From Paraburkholderia bannensis NBRC 103871 (GTDB taxonomy: Bacteria; Pseudomonadota; Gammaproteobacteria; Burkholderiales; Burkholderiaceae), in assembly GCF_000685015.1 (NCBI RefSeq), contig NZ_BAYA01000009.1, positions 62,001 to 126,000 of the forward strand: DNA of 64,000 nucleotides, in the 5' to 3' direction. How positions within the stretch are numbered: the stretch's first letter is position 1; the number at the start of each line of letters is the position of its first letter. Of the stretch, positions 44,529 to 53,301 are shown in pieces. Both the position numbers and the translations under genes were made by a program. Under the pieces are notes generated by a model, which did no database searches, had not been told where the DNA came from, and worked only from the letters and a program-made list of their open reading frames with translations.

Positions 44529-45770
44529 TTAAGCGTGACGCTTGAAGACGAGCGTGCCGTTCGTGCCACCAAAGCCGAACGAGTTTTTCAGCGCGACATC
44601 GATCTTCATGTCCCGCGCGGTGTTCGCGCAGTAGTCCAGGTCGCAAGCCGGATCCTGGTTGAAGATGTTGATGGTCGGCGGCGAGATCTGGTTGTGCACG
44701 GCGAGCACCGTGAACACCGACTCCAGACCGCCTGCGCCACCAAGCAAGTGACCCGTCATCGATTTCGTCGAGTTCACGACGATGTTCTTCGCGTGGTCGC
44801 CGAAGGCGCGCTTGATCGCCGTGGTTTCCGCCAGGTCGCCGAGCGGCGTGGAGGTGCCGTGGGCGCTCAGCCAGTTCACTTCGCTGGCATTGACGCCCGC
44901 GTTCTTCATCGCCGCCAGCATGCAACGGCGTGCGCCGTCGCCATCTTCCAGCGGTGCGGTCATGTGGTAAGCATCGCCGCTCATGCCGTAGCCGCCGATT
45001 TCAGCGTAGATCTTCGCGCCGCGCGCCTTCGCGTGTTCGTACTCTTCGAGCACCATCACGCCTGCGCCCTCACCCAGCACGAAACCGTCGCGATCCTTGT
45101 CCCACGGACGGCTCGCCGTTGCCGGATCGTCGTTGCGCTGCGACAGCGCACGCGCCGCCGCGAAACCGCCGATACCCAGCGGCGACACGGTCGATTCCGC
45201 ACCGCCCGCGATCATCACATCGCAGTCGCCGTATTCGATCAGGCGCGACGCTTCGCCGATGCAATGCAGACCGGTCGTGCATGCCGTGACCATCGACAGG
45301 TTCGGGCCCTTCAGGCCGAACTTGATCGACAGGTGGCCGGAGATCATGTTGATGATCGACGCCGGCACGAAGAACGGCGAAATACGGCGCGGGCCGCGGT
45401 TGAGCAATTCGGTTTGCGTGACTTCGATCATCGGCAGGCCGCCGATGCCCGAGCCGACGTTCACGCCGATGCGCTCAGCGTTGGCCTCGGTGACTTCGAG
45501 GCCGCTGTCCTTGAGCGCCTGCATGCCTGCAGCAATGCCGAAATGGATGAACGTATCCATATGGCGCGCTTCTTTCGCGGGCATGTAGTCTTCGACGTTG
45601 AAGCCCTTGACCTCGCCGGCAAAGCGGGTCGAGAAGTTCGTCGCATCGAACTTGGTGATGTTGGCAATGCCCGACTTCCCGGCGACCAGATTGGCCCAGC
45701 CGTCGGCAACATTATTGCCAACAGGCGAAATCAGCCCCAGGCCTGTAACAACAACTCGACGGCGGCTCAC
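44529..45770 (-). CDS. fabF: 3-oxoacyl-ACP synthase II
   Basis: FabF condenses malonyl-ACP with acyl-ACP during fatty acid elongation. The GTG start at 45770 with GGGG five nt upstream gives 413 residues, the same as E. coli FabF. The thiolase-fold catalytic set is present: Cys164 in [11 protein letters not shown], His in [12 protein letters not shown] and His in [13 protein letters not shown]. It is the last gene of the fab cluster and is separated from acpP by 195 bp that contain an intrinsic terminator-like hairpin, so its expression probably depends on read-through or its own promoter. Confidence 0.97.
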   Translation of the reverse strand: MSRRRVVVTGLGLISPVGNNVADGWANLVAGKSGIANITKFDATNFSTRFAGEVKGFNVEDYMPAKEARHMDTFIHFGIAAGMQALKDSGLEVTEANAERIGVNVGSGIGGLPMIEVTQTELLNRGPRRISPFFVPASIINMISGHLSIKFGLKGPNLSMVTACTTGLHCIGEASRLIEYGDCDVMIAGGAESTVSPLGIGGFAAARALSQRNDDPATASRPWDKDRDGFVLGEGAGVMVLEEYEHAKARGAKIYAEIGGYGMSGDAYHMTAPLEDGDGARRCMLAAMKNAGVNASEVNWLSAHGTSTPLGDLAETTAIKRAFGDHAKNIVVNSTKSMTGHLLGGAGGLESVFTVLAVHNQISPPTINIFNQDPACDLDYCANTARDMKIDVALKNSFGFGGTNGTLVFKRHA

Positions 45771-45792
45771 GGTAACCCCTTTTCCATAGATG

Positions 45793-45846
45793 ACAAAAAC
45801 AAAAGCCACAGAGGCCACAGGAAATGCTCCTGTGAGCCCTGTGGCT
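45793..45846 (-). terminator. Intrinsic terminator or attenuator between acpP and fabF
   Basis: AGCCACAG (45804-45811) pairs with CTGTGGCT (45839-45846), with an inner stem CACAGGA/TCCTGTG. On the minus strand it is followed by TTTTGTTTTTG, about 30 bp before the fabF start. Confidence 0.75.
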
Positions 45847-45965
45847 AGTTGACCGGCAGATGCCCCGCAACGAGTGCGGCGGCCGTACGCGGTTTCACGG
45901 GCGAGCGTCCTCGCGGGCCAAAGACACGCATGGCGCGCGCCCGGCCCCGACAGGAAGAAGGCGGA

Positions 45966-46205
45966 TTAGGCCTTGACGTTCGCGCGAGCGTAGTCGATCG
46001 CTTGCTGGACCGTCGTGATCTTCTCGGCTTCCTCATCCGGGATTTCCATGCCGAATTCGTCTTCGAGGGCCATCACCAGTTCGACGGTGTCGAGCGAGTC
46101 TGCGCCCAGATCGTTCACGAACGAAGCTTCGGTCTTGATTTCGGCTTCGGCGACGCCCAGTTGTTCGGCGACGATCTTCTTGACGCGCTGTTCGATGTTG
46201 TCCAT
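45966..46205 (-). CDS. acpP: Acyl carrier protein
   Basis: ACP carries growing acyl chains on a phosphopantetheine arm. The 79-residue acidic protein has the attachment Ser37 in the [15 protein letters not shown] motif, at the family length (E. coli 78). A strong ribosome site (GGAGGGG) precedes the ATG. It lies between fabG and fabF in the standard order. Its product is the substrate of AcpS, encoded at 31.9-32.3 kb. Confidence 0.98.
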   Translation of the reverse strand: MDNIEQRVKKIVAEQLGVAEAEIKTEASFVNDLGADSLDTVELVMALEDEFGMEIPDEEAEKITTVQQAIDYARANVKA

Positions 46206-46258
46206 TACCCCTCCAAGGGAAAAAAGTTAGCTCATGAATGCGAGTGCGCGCATTTTAT

Positions 46259-46271
46259 CAGGTTTGACCTG
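46259..46271. promoter_or_regulatory. Short palindrome near the acpP promoter region
   Basis: CAGGT-TTG-ACCTG is a 5-3-5 inverted repeat about 55 bp upstream of acpP, directly next to a minus-strand TAAAAT hexamer. It could be a regulator site, but it is short. Confidence 0.25.
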
Positions 46272-46374
46272 GCAGAAAAGCAGTGCGCCCGCGGTTCCGG
46301 AACGGCTGCCCGCGCCCACGCCTAACGAATCATTTCGTCGGACGCTTCAAGGCGCGGATAGTACCTGAATCCGG

Positions 46375-47124
46375 TTAAGACATATACATGCCGCCGTTCA
46401 CGTGCATCGTCGTGCCCGTGATATAGCCCGCCTGCGGCGAAGCCAGGAACGCCACCGCGTGAGCGATGTCTTCCGGGCTGCCCAGACGTCCCAGCGGAAT
46501 CTGCTGCTTGAGCGCAGCCTGTTGCTCGGCCGGCAGATCCTTGGTCATGTCGGTGTCGATGAAGCCCGGCGCCACGCAGTTCACCGTGATGCCGCGGCTG
46601 CCGATCTCGCGTGCGAGCGCGCGCGTCATGCCCGCGACGCCGGCCTTGGCCGCCGCGTAGTTGGCCTGACCCGGGTTGCCCGACGAGCCGACCACCGACG
46701 TGATGTTGATGATGCGGCCCGTGCGCGCCTTCATCATCGGGCGCAGCACCGCGCGCGAGAGACGGAACACCGACTTCAGGTTGGTGTCGATCACCGAATC
46801 CCACTCGTCGTCCTTCATGCGCATCGCCAGGTTGTCCTGCGTGATGCCCGCATTGTTGACGAGGATCGCCAGTGCGCCAAATTCCTTGACGGTGGCGTCG
46901 ATGAGCGCTTCTGCCGCAGCTGCATCGTTGACGTTGAGAACCGCACCGCGGCCCTTCACGCCCGCTTCTTCGAACGCTGCCGTAATGGCCTGCGCGCCCG
47001 CTTCGCTGGTCGCCGTGCCGATCACCGTCGCGCCCTGGCGCGCCAGTTCGAGCGCGATCGCACGGCCGATGCCGCGCGAGGCGCCGGTCACGATCGCGGC
47101 TTGATTGTCGAGAGTCTTTTCCAT
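46375..47124 (-). CDS. fabG: 3-oxoacyl-ACP reductase
   Basis: FabG reduces 3-oxoacyl-ACP with NADPH in the first reduction of elongation. The 249-residue short-chain dehydrogenase has the nucleotide loop TGASRGIG (13-20), VNNAGI, and the catalytic set Ser143, Tyr156, Lys160 in ITSVVGSSGNPGQANYAAAK. It lies 29 bp after fabD and 169 bp before acpP. Confidence 0.97.
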   Translation of the reverse strand: MEKTLDNQAAIVTGASRGIGRAIALELARQGATVIGTATSEAGAQAITAAFEEAGVKGRGAVLNVNDAAAAEALIDATVKEFGALAILVNNAGITQDNLAMRMKDDEWDSVIDTNLKSVFRLSRAVLRPMMKARTGRIINITSVVGSSGNPGQANYAAAKAGVAGMTRALAREIGSRGITVNCVAPGFIDTDMTKDLPAEQQAALKQQIPLGRLGSPEDIAHAVAFLASPQAGYITGTTMHVNGGMYMS

Positions 47125-47153
47125 CTTCGAATCCGTTGCGAGTTATGCGCGCA

Positions 47154-48092
47154 TTACGCGCTCAGAAGGGCGAGCGCTTCTTCGAGCGACTTCGGATCGA
47201 GCACCGAGGCGCCGACCAGGTTGCCGTCGATACGCTTCGTGAGGCCTGCGAGCACCTTGCCCGGGCCGCACTCGATCACGTGCGTCGCGCCTTGCGCGGC
47301 GATCGCCTGCACGCACTCGACCCAGCGCACTGCGCCGGCGGCCTGACGCACGAGCGCGTCGCGGATCTTCGCCGGATCGGTTTCGAAAGCCACGTCCACG
47401 TTGTTGACGACCGGGATGACCGGCGCATTCAGCGTGACGCTGGCGAGGTAGTCGCGCAGCTGATCCGAAGCCGGCTTGAGCAGCGACGAGTGGAACGGCG
47501 CCGACACCGGCAGCGTCAGCGCACGCTTGGCGCCCTTCGCCTTGGCGACTTCGCAGGCCTTCTCGACCGAGGCCTTGTGGCCCGCGATCACGACTTGCGC
47601 CGGCGCGTTGAAGTTGACGGCTTCGACCACGCCGCCGCTTGCAGCCGCGGCTTCGGCGCAGACTGCGCGCACGGTGTCGTCGTCCAGGCCGAGCACGGCA
47701 GCCATGCCGCCCTCGCCGACCGGCACGGCGTTCTGCATGGCCTGGGCGCGGAAGCGCACGAGCGGCACTGCGTCGCGGAACGCGAGCACGCCGGCGGCGA
47801 CGAGCGCCGTGTATTCGCCCAGGCTATGGCCCGCGACGATCGCGGGCGCCGGGCCGCCTGCCTGCTGCCACGCGCGATAAACGGCGTAAGCGGCGGTCAG
47901 CATGACCGGTTGCGTGTTGGTGGTGAGATTGAGCTCTTCGGCCGGGCCTTCGGCGATCAGCTTGCCGATGTCCTGGCCCAGCGCGTCGGACGCTTCCTGA
48001 ACCGTCTCGCGCACGATGGCGTTATCGGCGAAGGCGTCGAGCATGCCGACGGCCTGCGAGCCCTGGCCCGGAAAAACGAATGCGAATTTCAT
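47154..48092 (-). CDS. fabD: Malonyl-CoA-ACP transacylase
   Basis: FabD moves malonyl groups from CoA to ACP. The 312-residue alpha/beta hydrolase has the nucleophile Ser90 in AGHSLGEYTALVAAG, the N-terminal FVFPGQGSQ oxyanion-loop motif and the catalytic His in PVSAPFHSSLL. Length matches E. coli (309). It is 136 bp after fabH and 29 bp before fabG. Confidence 0.97.
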   Translation of the reverse strand: MKFAFVFPGQGSQAVGMLDAFADNAIVRETVQEASDALGQDIGKLIAEGPAEELNLTTNTQPVMLTAAYAVYRAWQQAGGPAPAIVAGHSLGEYTALVAAGVLAFRDAVPLVRFRAQAMQNAVPVGEGGMAAVLGLDDDTVRAVCAEAAAASGGVVEAVNFNAPAQVVIAGHKASVEKACEVAKAKGAKRALTLPVSAPFHSSLLKPASDQLRDYLASVTLNAPVIPVVNNVDVAFETDPAKIRDALVRQAAGAVRWVECVQAIAAQGATHVIECGPGKVLAGLTKRIDGNLVGASVLDPKSLEEALALLSA

Positions 48093-48228
48093 GGCTTCCC
48101 CAAAATTCGGTCAAAACGGATGGGCGATGCGCTCGGATAAACCGCCGCGGGCCGCGCACGTCGTCGACTCGATCGTCGAGCGAGTGCGTGCGGCCTGCCG
48201 GGCGGGAGCGCGAAAGCCCGCTCGGAAA

Positions 48229-49218
48229 TCAGTAGCGGATGACGGAGGCGCCCCAGGTGAAACCGCCGCCCACGCCTTCGATCAGCACGTTCTGGCCGCG
48301 CTTGATGCGGCCGTCGCGCACTGCAACGTCGAAAGCGAGCGGAATCGATGCCGCCGAGGTGTTGCCGTGTTCGCCCACCGTCACCACCATGCGCTCAGCC
48401 GGCAGGCCGAGCTTGCGGCAGGTGCCCTGCATGATGCGAATGTTGGCCTGGTGCGGAATCAGCCAGTCGATCTGGTCGGCCGTCAGTTGCGCCTTGTCGA
48501 GCGCCTCGATCGCGACCTTCTCCAGCACGTTCACGGCCAGCTTGAACACTGCCTGGCCGTCCATGTGCAGGAAGGCGTTGCCCGCGATCACGCCACCGTT
48601 CACGTTGCCCGGCGTGCACAGGATGTGCGCGTAGCTGCCGTCCGCGTGCAGGGCGCTCGCGAGCACGCCCGGTTCTTCCGAGGCTTGCATCACGATGGCG
48701 CCGGCGCCGTCGCCGAACAGCACGCAGGTCGTGCGGTCATTGAAATCGAGGATGCGCGAGAAGGTTTCCGCGCCCACCACCAGCGCCGTCTTGTGCTGGC
48801 CGCTGCGGATCAGGCTGTCGGCCACCGAAACGGCGTAGGCGAAGCCCGAGCACACGGCCTGCACGTCGAACGCCGCGCCGTGATTGCGGATACCGAGCTT
48901 GTTCTGCAACAGGCAGGCGGTGCTCGGAAACACGAAATCGGGCGTCGAGGTCGCGACGATGATCAGGTCGATGGACTGCGGATCGACGTCGGCAGCAGCG
49001 ATGGCGCGCTGCGACGCGGCAAGCGCGAGATCGCTCGTGGTGACGTCCGGCGCCGCGAAATGGCGCGCGTGGATGCCCGTGCGGGCGACGATCCACTCGT
49101 CGCTCGTCTCGACGCCTTTAGCGGCGAGGCGCTCGGCCAGGTCCTGGTTGGTGACGCGCTCAGGCGGAAGGAAGCTGCCCGTGCCGAGCACGCGGGAATA
49201 GAGAGTCGGTTGAGCCAT
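48229..49218 (-). CDS. fabH: 3-oxoacyl-ACP synthase III
   Basis: FabH starts fatty acid synthesis by condensing acetyl-CoA with malonyl-ACP. The 329-residue thiolase-fold protein has Cys123 in [11 protein letters not shown], His in [11 protein letters not shown] and the Asn loop [11 protein letters not shown]. The start codon shares one base with the plsX stop (TAATG), which implies translational coupling. Confidence 0.97.
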   Translation of the reverse strand: MAQPTLYSRVLGTGSFLPPERVTNQDLAERLAAKGVETSDEWIVARTGIHARHFAAPDVTTSDLALAASQRAIAAADVDPQSIDLIIVATSTPDFVFPSTACLLQNKLGIRNHGAAFDVQAVCSGFAYAVSVADSLIRSGQHKTALVVGAETFSRILDFNDRTTCVLFGDGAGAIVMQASEEPGVLASALHADGSYAHILCTPGNVNGGVIAGNAFLHMDGQAVFKLAVNVLEKVAIEALDKAQLTADQIDWLIPHQANIRIMQGTCRKLGLPAERMVVTVGEHGNTSAASIPLAFDVAVRDGRIKRGQNVLIEGVGGGFTWGASVIRY

Positions 49219-50372
49219 TATGCCTTCGAGGATGATGCCTTCGAGGTGGATGCCGCGGCGGGCGGGACGGGCTGGGCGGCGTCGGCCGCCGGGCCTGCTG
49301 CACTCGCGGCCGGGCTGTCGGGAGTCGACGCGGCAGCGCTCTGGCTGCCCTGCGCCTGTTCGAACGAACCGGCGTTGTCTTCCATGGCGCGGGCCAGTCG
49401 CTCCAGCACGCCATTTTTGACGGCATCATACCCGCGATTGATCGCACACTCAAACGCGTAGGCGTCAGCGGAGCCGTGGCTCTTGATGACGAGGCTCTTC
49501 AGGCCGAGCAGCGCCGCGCCGTTGTACTGGCGGTGATCGACGCGCTTCTTGAAGCGCATGAGCACCGGCAAGGCGGCAATCGCCATCAGCTTCGTGAACC
49601 ACGAGCGGCCGAATTCTTCCTTGATCATGTCGTTGAGCATCTGTGCGAGGCCCTCCGACGTCTTGAGCGCGACATTGCCGACAAAGCCATCGCAGACGAT
49701 CACGTCGACGCTGCCTTTGTAGATGTCGTTGCCTTCGACATTGCCGCGGAAATTCAGCGTGCTCGCGCGCAGCAGTTCGCCGGCGCGCTTGATGGTTTCG
49801 TTGCCCTTGATGACTTCTTCGCCGATGTTCAGGAGCCCGATGGTCGGGCGCTCCTTGCCTTCGAGCGCGGCGACGAGCGCGTGGCCCATCTCGGCGAACT
49901 GCAGCAGATGCTGCGGTTCGCAATCGACGTTCGCGCCAAGGTCGAGCATCGTCGTATAGCCGCGCGGATTGGGCAGCGCAAAGGCGATGGCCGGGCGTTC
50001 GATGCCGGGCAACGTCTTGAGGACGTAGCGGGAGACCGCCATCAGCGCGCCAGTGTTGCCAGCCGACACGCAGGCCTGGGCCTCGCCCTCTTTCACGCGA
50101 TTGAGCGCGACGCGCATGGACGAGTCTTTCTTCTTGCGAAGAGCGACTTCGACCGGATCGTCCATTTCGACGACCTCGGTGGCGGGAACGACGGAAAGTG
50201 CGGGGAGGTCCTGCGCCTTGAGCTTCTTGAGCTGGGCGCGGATCGCCGTCTCGATGCCCACGAGCTGCAGATGCGCGTCGGGGTGGGAGCGGACGAAATG
50301 GACTGCGGCGGGCACCGTCACTGACGGGCCGTGGTCGCCTCCCATGCAATCTATCGTGAGCGTAACAGTCAT
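49218..50372 (-). CDS. plsX: Phosphate acyltransferase PlsX
   Basis: PlsX converts acyl-ACP to acyl phosphate for phospholipid synthesis. The protein starts [20 protein letters not shown], a family hallmark, and contains [30 protein letters not shown] and [16 protein letters not shown]. At 384 residues it carries an Ala/Ser/Pro-rich C-terminal tail of about 40 residues not needed by the fold (E. coli 356). The stop overlaps the fabH start. A terminator-like hairpin separates it from rpmF upstream. Confidence 0.96.
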   Translation of the reverse strand: MTVTLTIDCMGGDHGPSVTVPAAVHFVRSHPDAHLQLVGIETAIRAQLKKLKAQDLPALSVVPATEVVEMDDPVEVALRKKKDSSMRVALNRVKEGEAQACVSAGNTGALMAVSRYVLKTLPGIERPAIAFALPNPRGYTTMLDLGANVDCEPQHLLQFAEMGHALVAALEGKERPTIGLLNIGEEVIKGNETIKRAGELLRASTLNFRGNVEGNDIYKGSVDVIVCDGFVGNVALKTSEGLAQMLNDMIKEEFGRSWFTKLMAIAALPVLMRFKKRVDHRQYNGAALLGLKSLVIKSHGSADAYAFECAINRGYDAVKNGVLERLARAMEDNAGSFEQAQGSQSAAASTPDSPAASAAGPAADAAQPVPPAAASTSKASSSKA

Positions 50373-50395
50373 GGAATGCGACGAATTTCAGGCAC

Positions 50396-50426
50396 AAAAA
50401 AGCGGCAGTTGAATGCCGCCTTTTTT
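50396..50426 (-). terminator. Intrinsic terminator or attenuator between rpmF and plsX
   Basis: GCGGCA (50402-50407) pairs with TGCCGC (50414-50419) around GTTGAA. Six A residues precede and six T residues follow, so on the minus strand a T6 tract follows the stem, 24 bp before the plsX ATG. Confidence 0.75.
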
Positions 50427-50526
50427 GCCGAGCCGAACAATAGTCAAGCGAACGGAATCGCCATGTGCGACGCTGCCAGATAGCTGCCGGGAGAACCCGG
50501 AGCCGGTGCGCCGCACGCTGGAACGA

Positions 50527-50706
50527 TTAGTCGTTCTTGGTCTTGACGACCTTCTTGCCACGGTAGTAGCCGTTCGGGCTGATGTGGTGACGCAGATGCA
50601 CTTCACCCGTGCTCGGCTCAACAGCCAGCGGCGCGCCCGTGAGGAAATCGTGCGAGCGGTGCATGCCGCGCTTCGACGGCGACTTCTTGTTTTGTTGAAC
50701 TGCCAT
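50527..50706 (-). CDS. rpmF: 50S ribosomal protein L32
   Basis: L32 is a small basic ribosomal protein of 59 residues. It begins [20 protein letters not shown], the family signature, and ends [12 protein letters not shown]. The start was set by the AGGAG site 5 nt upstream and by family length; upstream in-frame codons are not conserved. As in many proteobacteria it follows yceD and precedes plsX. Zinc-binding cysteines found in some L32 proteins are absent. Confidence 0.98.
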   Translation of the reverse strand: MAVQQNKKSPSKRGMHRSHDFLTGAPLAVEPSTGEVHLRHHISPNGYYRGKKVVKTKND

Positions 50707-50847
50707 GATAACTCCTGAAAATTTTCCGAATTCTAACACAGCCCGATCCGGCCGCCGCCACCCTGGGGGATGGCCGGACTCCGGGCTCAGGCCCACGTAT
50801 CTGAAACTGCTGCCCTGGCGGCCGCCCGATACGTCAGATATTGACGC

Positions 50848-51465
50848 TCAGTGCTTGCTGCCTGGGCCGTCCTTCTTGAGCGATTCGAGCGCCGCAAAAG
50901 GGTTGATGCGCTCTTCCGTCTCGATCTCCTGCTCCGGCACGTCGTCCACGGAGTCCACGCCTTCCGCGCCATCGGGACCCGAGGCGAGGCTTTCGTGAAT
51001 TTCCGGACAGACTTCGTGCTTCGGCACGAGCGGCAAGGCGAGCAACAACTCCTCTTCGATCAAGTCGACGAGATCGAAATGGCGCGAGCCTACGATCACT
51101 TCGACTTCATCGTCGTCGAGCGGAAACTCGTCCGCCTCTTCTTCCGTCTGGACGATACGGAAGACCGCATCGGCATTGAAGGCCTGCTCATAGGGAGCGA
51201 GGCACCGCTGACACGTGAGCCAGGCACCGCCGTGAATCACGAGCCGCAGATACGGCTGCGGAGCATGGGTGCCGTCATCCTGCAATTCCGGCTGCGTGAA
51301 GCCTTCGGCCTGCCAGGTGAACGCGGTGTCGCGATCGGGCGCATCGGCCGGAACTTCATTCAATATGCGCGGCAGCTGTGCGATGCGAACCATGCCGGCG
51401 GCATCGCGAGCGCTACGCGCGAATTCAAAAATATCGATATCGCGTGGGTTGAGCTGTTCGGTCAT
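50848..51465 (-). CDS. yceD: YceD (DUF177) family 23S rRNA accumulation protein
   Basis: YceD homologues influence 23S rRNA levels and lie next to rpmF across bacteria. The 205-residue acidic protein contains CQRCLAPYEQAFNADAVFRI with a CxxC pair and a later VCPEIHESL. DALV-type sequence (FDLVDLIEEELLLALPLVP) completes the DUF177 core. The start MTEQLNPRDIDIFEFARSAR follows an AGGAGAG ribosome site. It is the first gene of yceD-rpmF-plsX-fabH-fabD-fabG-acpP-fabF and has a strong promoter about 180 bp upstream. Confidence 0.93.
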   Translation of the reverse strand: MTEQLNPRDIDIFEFARSARDAAGMVRIAQLPRILNEVPADAPDRDTAFTWQAEGFTQPELQDDGTHAPQPYLRLVIHGGAWLTCQRCLAPYEQAFNADAVFRIVQTEEEADEFPLDDDEVEVIVGSRHFDLVDLIEEELLLALPLVPKHEVCPEIHESLASGPDGAEGVDSVDDVPEQEIETEERINPFAALESLKKDGPGSKH

Positions 51466-51842
51466 GTGAGCTCTCCTGCTTCAGACATGCGACCTGCAAG
51501 CGATGCAAGTCGGTTGATATGAACGGCCCGAGTTGCTGCTTGATCCGGCTTATTCCCCACTGCATCGGTTACGCTGCGCGTTTGCGTCAAAGTCAACACT
51601 CGCCGTGCGCTAGCAGACGTGCGAGGTGAGCGTACCGATGAAAAGCCCAAAATCATATCGCCTTTATCTTTGTGAGTCAAACACTTAAGCTCCTGCCCAG
51701 TAGCGGCTTTGCGACCGGCTCCAGCCATACCGTTTTTTGACGGTATGCAGCGAAATCCGCCCCTGTTTTTGGCGCTTTCCCGCTACTGCGCCGGTCGTCA
51801 CCCCTAAAGTGTTTCAGCCCAGATTCAGCTCAATTCCCGCTC
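51466..51842. other. Divergent yceD / maf intergenic region
   Basis: These 377 bp hold the yceD promoter at 51652-51680 and an ATACCG/CGGTAT hairpin (about 51727-51747) with a T-rich loop. The short open frames are not gene-like. No clear promoter for maf was identified. Confidence 0.5.
51652..51680 (-). promoter_or_regulatory. Promoter of the yceD-rpmF-plsX-fab operon
   Basis: On the minus strand TTGACT (complement of 51675-51680) and TATGAT (complement of 51652-51657) are separated by exactly 17 bp. Five of six bases match consensus in each hexamer. The untranslated leader before yceD would be about 180 nt. Confidence 0.7.
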
Positions 51843-52490
51843 ATGCTGCCAGATTCTTCGCCTGCCGCAATCCCAATTCGCCCGGGCCAGCCCGCGCTGA
51901 TCCTCGCGTCCAGCTCGCGCTACCGCCGCGAGCTGCTCGAACGCCTGCGCATTCCGTTCAGCACCGCCGTGCCCGCCATCGACGAAACGCCCCACTCGGG
52001 CGAAACACCCGAAGCCACGGCGCTGCGCCTCGCCGAGGAAAAAGCGCGCGCCGTCGCCGCCACCCTGCCCGCCGGTAGCGGCCGCACGCTGGTGATCGGC
52101 TCCGACCAGGTCGCCACCTTCGATGGCCGCCAGATCGGCAAGCCGGGCACGCACGAGCGCGCGCTCGAACAGCTTCAATCGATGCGCGGCCGCGAAGTGC
52201 TGTTCCATAGCGCCCTGAGCCTGCTCGACACGGCCAGTGGCCAGACGGATACCGTCGATATCGTGACGAAAGTGCGTTTTCGCGATCTGCCGGACGCGGC
52301 GCTCGATGCCTATCTGCGCGCCGAGGAGCCCTACGACTGCGCAGGCAGCGCCAAGTCCGAGGGCCTCGGCATCGCGCTGCTCGAAGCCATCGAATCCGAT
52401 GACCCCACCGCCCTGATCGGCCTGCCGCTCATCGCGCTCACGCGCATGCTGCTGGCCGCGGGCTATCCGCTGCTGGAGGCGCAATCGTGA
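51843..52490 (+). CDS. Maf family nucleotide pyrophosphatase (YceF type)
   Basis: Maf proteins hydrolyse non-canonical nucleoside triphosphates; the YceF subgroup prefers 7-methyl-GTP. The 215-residue protein has LILASSSRYRRELLERL at the N-terminus after a 16-residue extension, the acidic IGSDQVATFDG, the conserved GKPGTHERALEQL, and SAKSEGLGIALLEAIESDDP. The first residues are non-conserved, so an internal start is possible. Its stop overlaps the next start as GTGA. In relatives it also neighbours yceD-rpmF, divergently. Confidence 0.92.
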   Translation: MLPDSSPAAIPIRPGQPALILASSSRYRRELLERLRIPFSTAVPAIDETPHSGETPEATALRLAEEKARAVAATLPAGSGRTLVIGSDQVATFDGRQIGKPGTHERALEQLQSMRGREVLFHSALSLLDTASGQTDTVDIVTKVRFRDLPDAALDAYLRAEEPYDCAGSAKSEGLGIALLEAIESDDPTALIGLPLIALTRMLLAAGYPLLEAQS

Positions 52491-53209
52491 GCACGGGCAC
52501 CCTGTACCTGATCCCCAATACGCTCGGCGACGGCGACGAAGCCGCGCTGGCCTACGTCCTGCCCGTGCCGGTGCGCGAGCGCGCGGGCACGCTGGCGAGC
52601 TACATCGGCGAGAACGCCAAGACCACGCGCGCGTTTCTCAAGCGCGTGGGCACCACGCGGCCGATCCAGGAAATCCAGATCAGCGAACTGAACGTCAACA
52701 CGCCGCCCGGCGCGGTCGACAAACTGCTCGCCCCACTGCTGGCCGGCATCGACACGGGCCTGGTCTCTGAAGCGGGCGTCCCCGCCGTGGCCGACCCCGG
52801 CGCGCTGCTGGTGCGCCGCGCGCACGAGCGCGGCATCAAGGTCGTGCCGCTGGTCGGGCCCAGCTCGATCCTGCTCGCGCTGATGGCGTCGGGCCTGAAC
52901 GGCCAGAGCTTCGCCTTCCACGGCTACCTGCCGGTCGACGCGAATGAGCGTGTCAAGAAGCTGCGCGAACTCGAACAAACCTCGCGCAAGGCAAAGCAGA
53001 CGCAAATCTTTATCGAGACGCCGTACCGCAACAAGTCGATGCTCGACACCCTGCTCTCGACCTGCGCGCCTTCGACGCTCGTCTGCGTGGCCGCCGATCT
53101 CACGCTGCCGACCGAGACGATCCTGAGCCGCGCCGTGTCCGACTGGAAGAAGAAGCCCGCGCCGGATCTACACAAACGGCCCGCGATCTTCCTGCTGCTC
53201 GCAGTCTGA
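52487..53209 (+). CDS. Tetrapyrrole methylase-family SAM methyltransferase (RsmI-related)
   Basis: This 240-residue protein has the tetrapyrrole methylase fold as in RsmI: a first strand LYLIPNTLGDGD in place of the RsmI PTPIGN, then EAGVPAVADPGALLVRRAHERG and PLVGPSSILLALMASGLNGQ, and a C-terminal FIETPYRNKSMLDTL. The RsmI substrate is C1402 of 16S rRNA, but this shorter paralogue may act on another RNA. A GTG start overlaps the maf stop. It ends at a bidirectional terminator. Confidence 0.82.
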   Translation: MSTGTLYLIPNTLGDGDEAALAYVLPVPVRERAGTLASYIGENAKTTRAFLKRVGTTRPIQEIQISELNVNTPPGAVDKLLAPLLAGIDTGLVSEAGVPAVADPGALLVRRAHERGIKVVPLVGPSSILLALMASGLNGQSFAFHGYLPVDANERVKKLRELEQTSRKAKQTQIFIETPYRNKSMLDTLLSTCAPSTLVCVAADLTLPTETILSRAVSDWKKKPAPDLHKRPAIFLLLAV

Positions 53210-53231
53210 CGGCCTGAGCAACCCGCCAAAG

Positions 53232-53268
53232 AAAAACGGCCGCTGCGCAGAACGCAGCGGCCGTTTTT
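53232..53268. terminator. Bidirectional rho-independent terminator
   Basis: AAAAACGGCCGCTGCG pairs with CGCAGCGGCCGTTTTT around a 5-nt loop, closing both the methyltransferase gene (plus) and sppA (minus). Confidence 0.92.
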
Positions 53269-53301
53269 TATCGGCACATCAGCGGAGCGTCATGCGACTT
53301 A

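Noticed and set aside
43914..45848. A 644-codon open frame opposite fabF and the YgfX-like gene
   Set aside because: Antisense shadow of fabF. The translated sequence has no recognisable motif, whereas fabF is exact in length and catalytic residues.
51462..51728. An 88-codon minus-strand frame upstream of yceD
   Set aside because: It overlaps the strong yceD promoter and leader, has no ribosome site and no family resemblance, and its 3' end overlaps the yceD start by coincidence.
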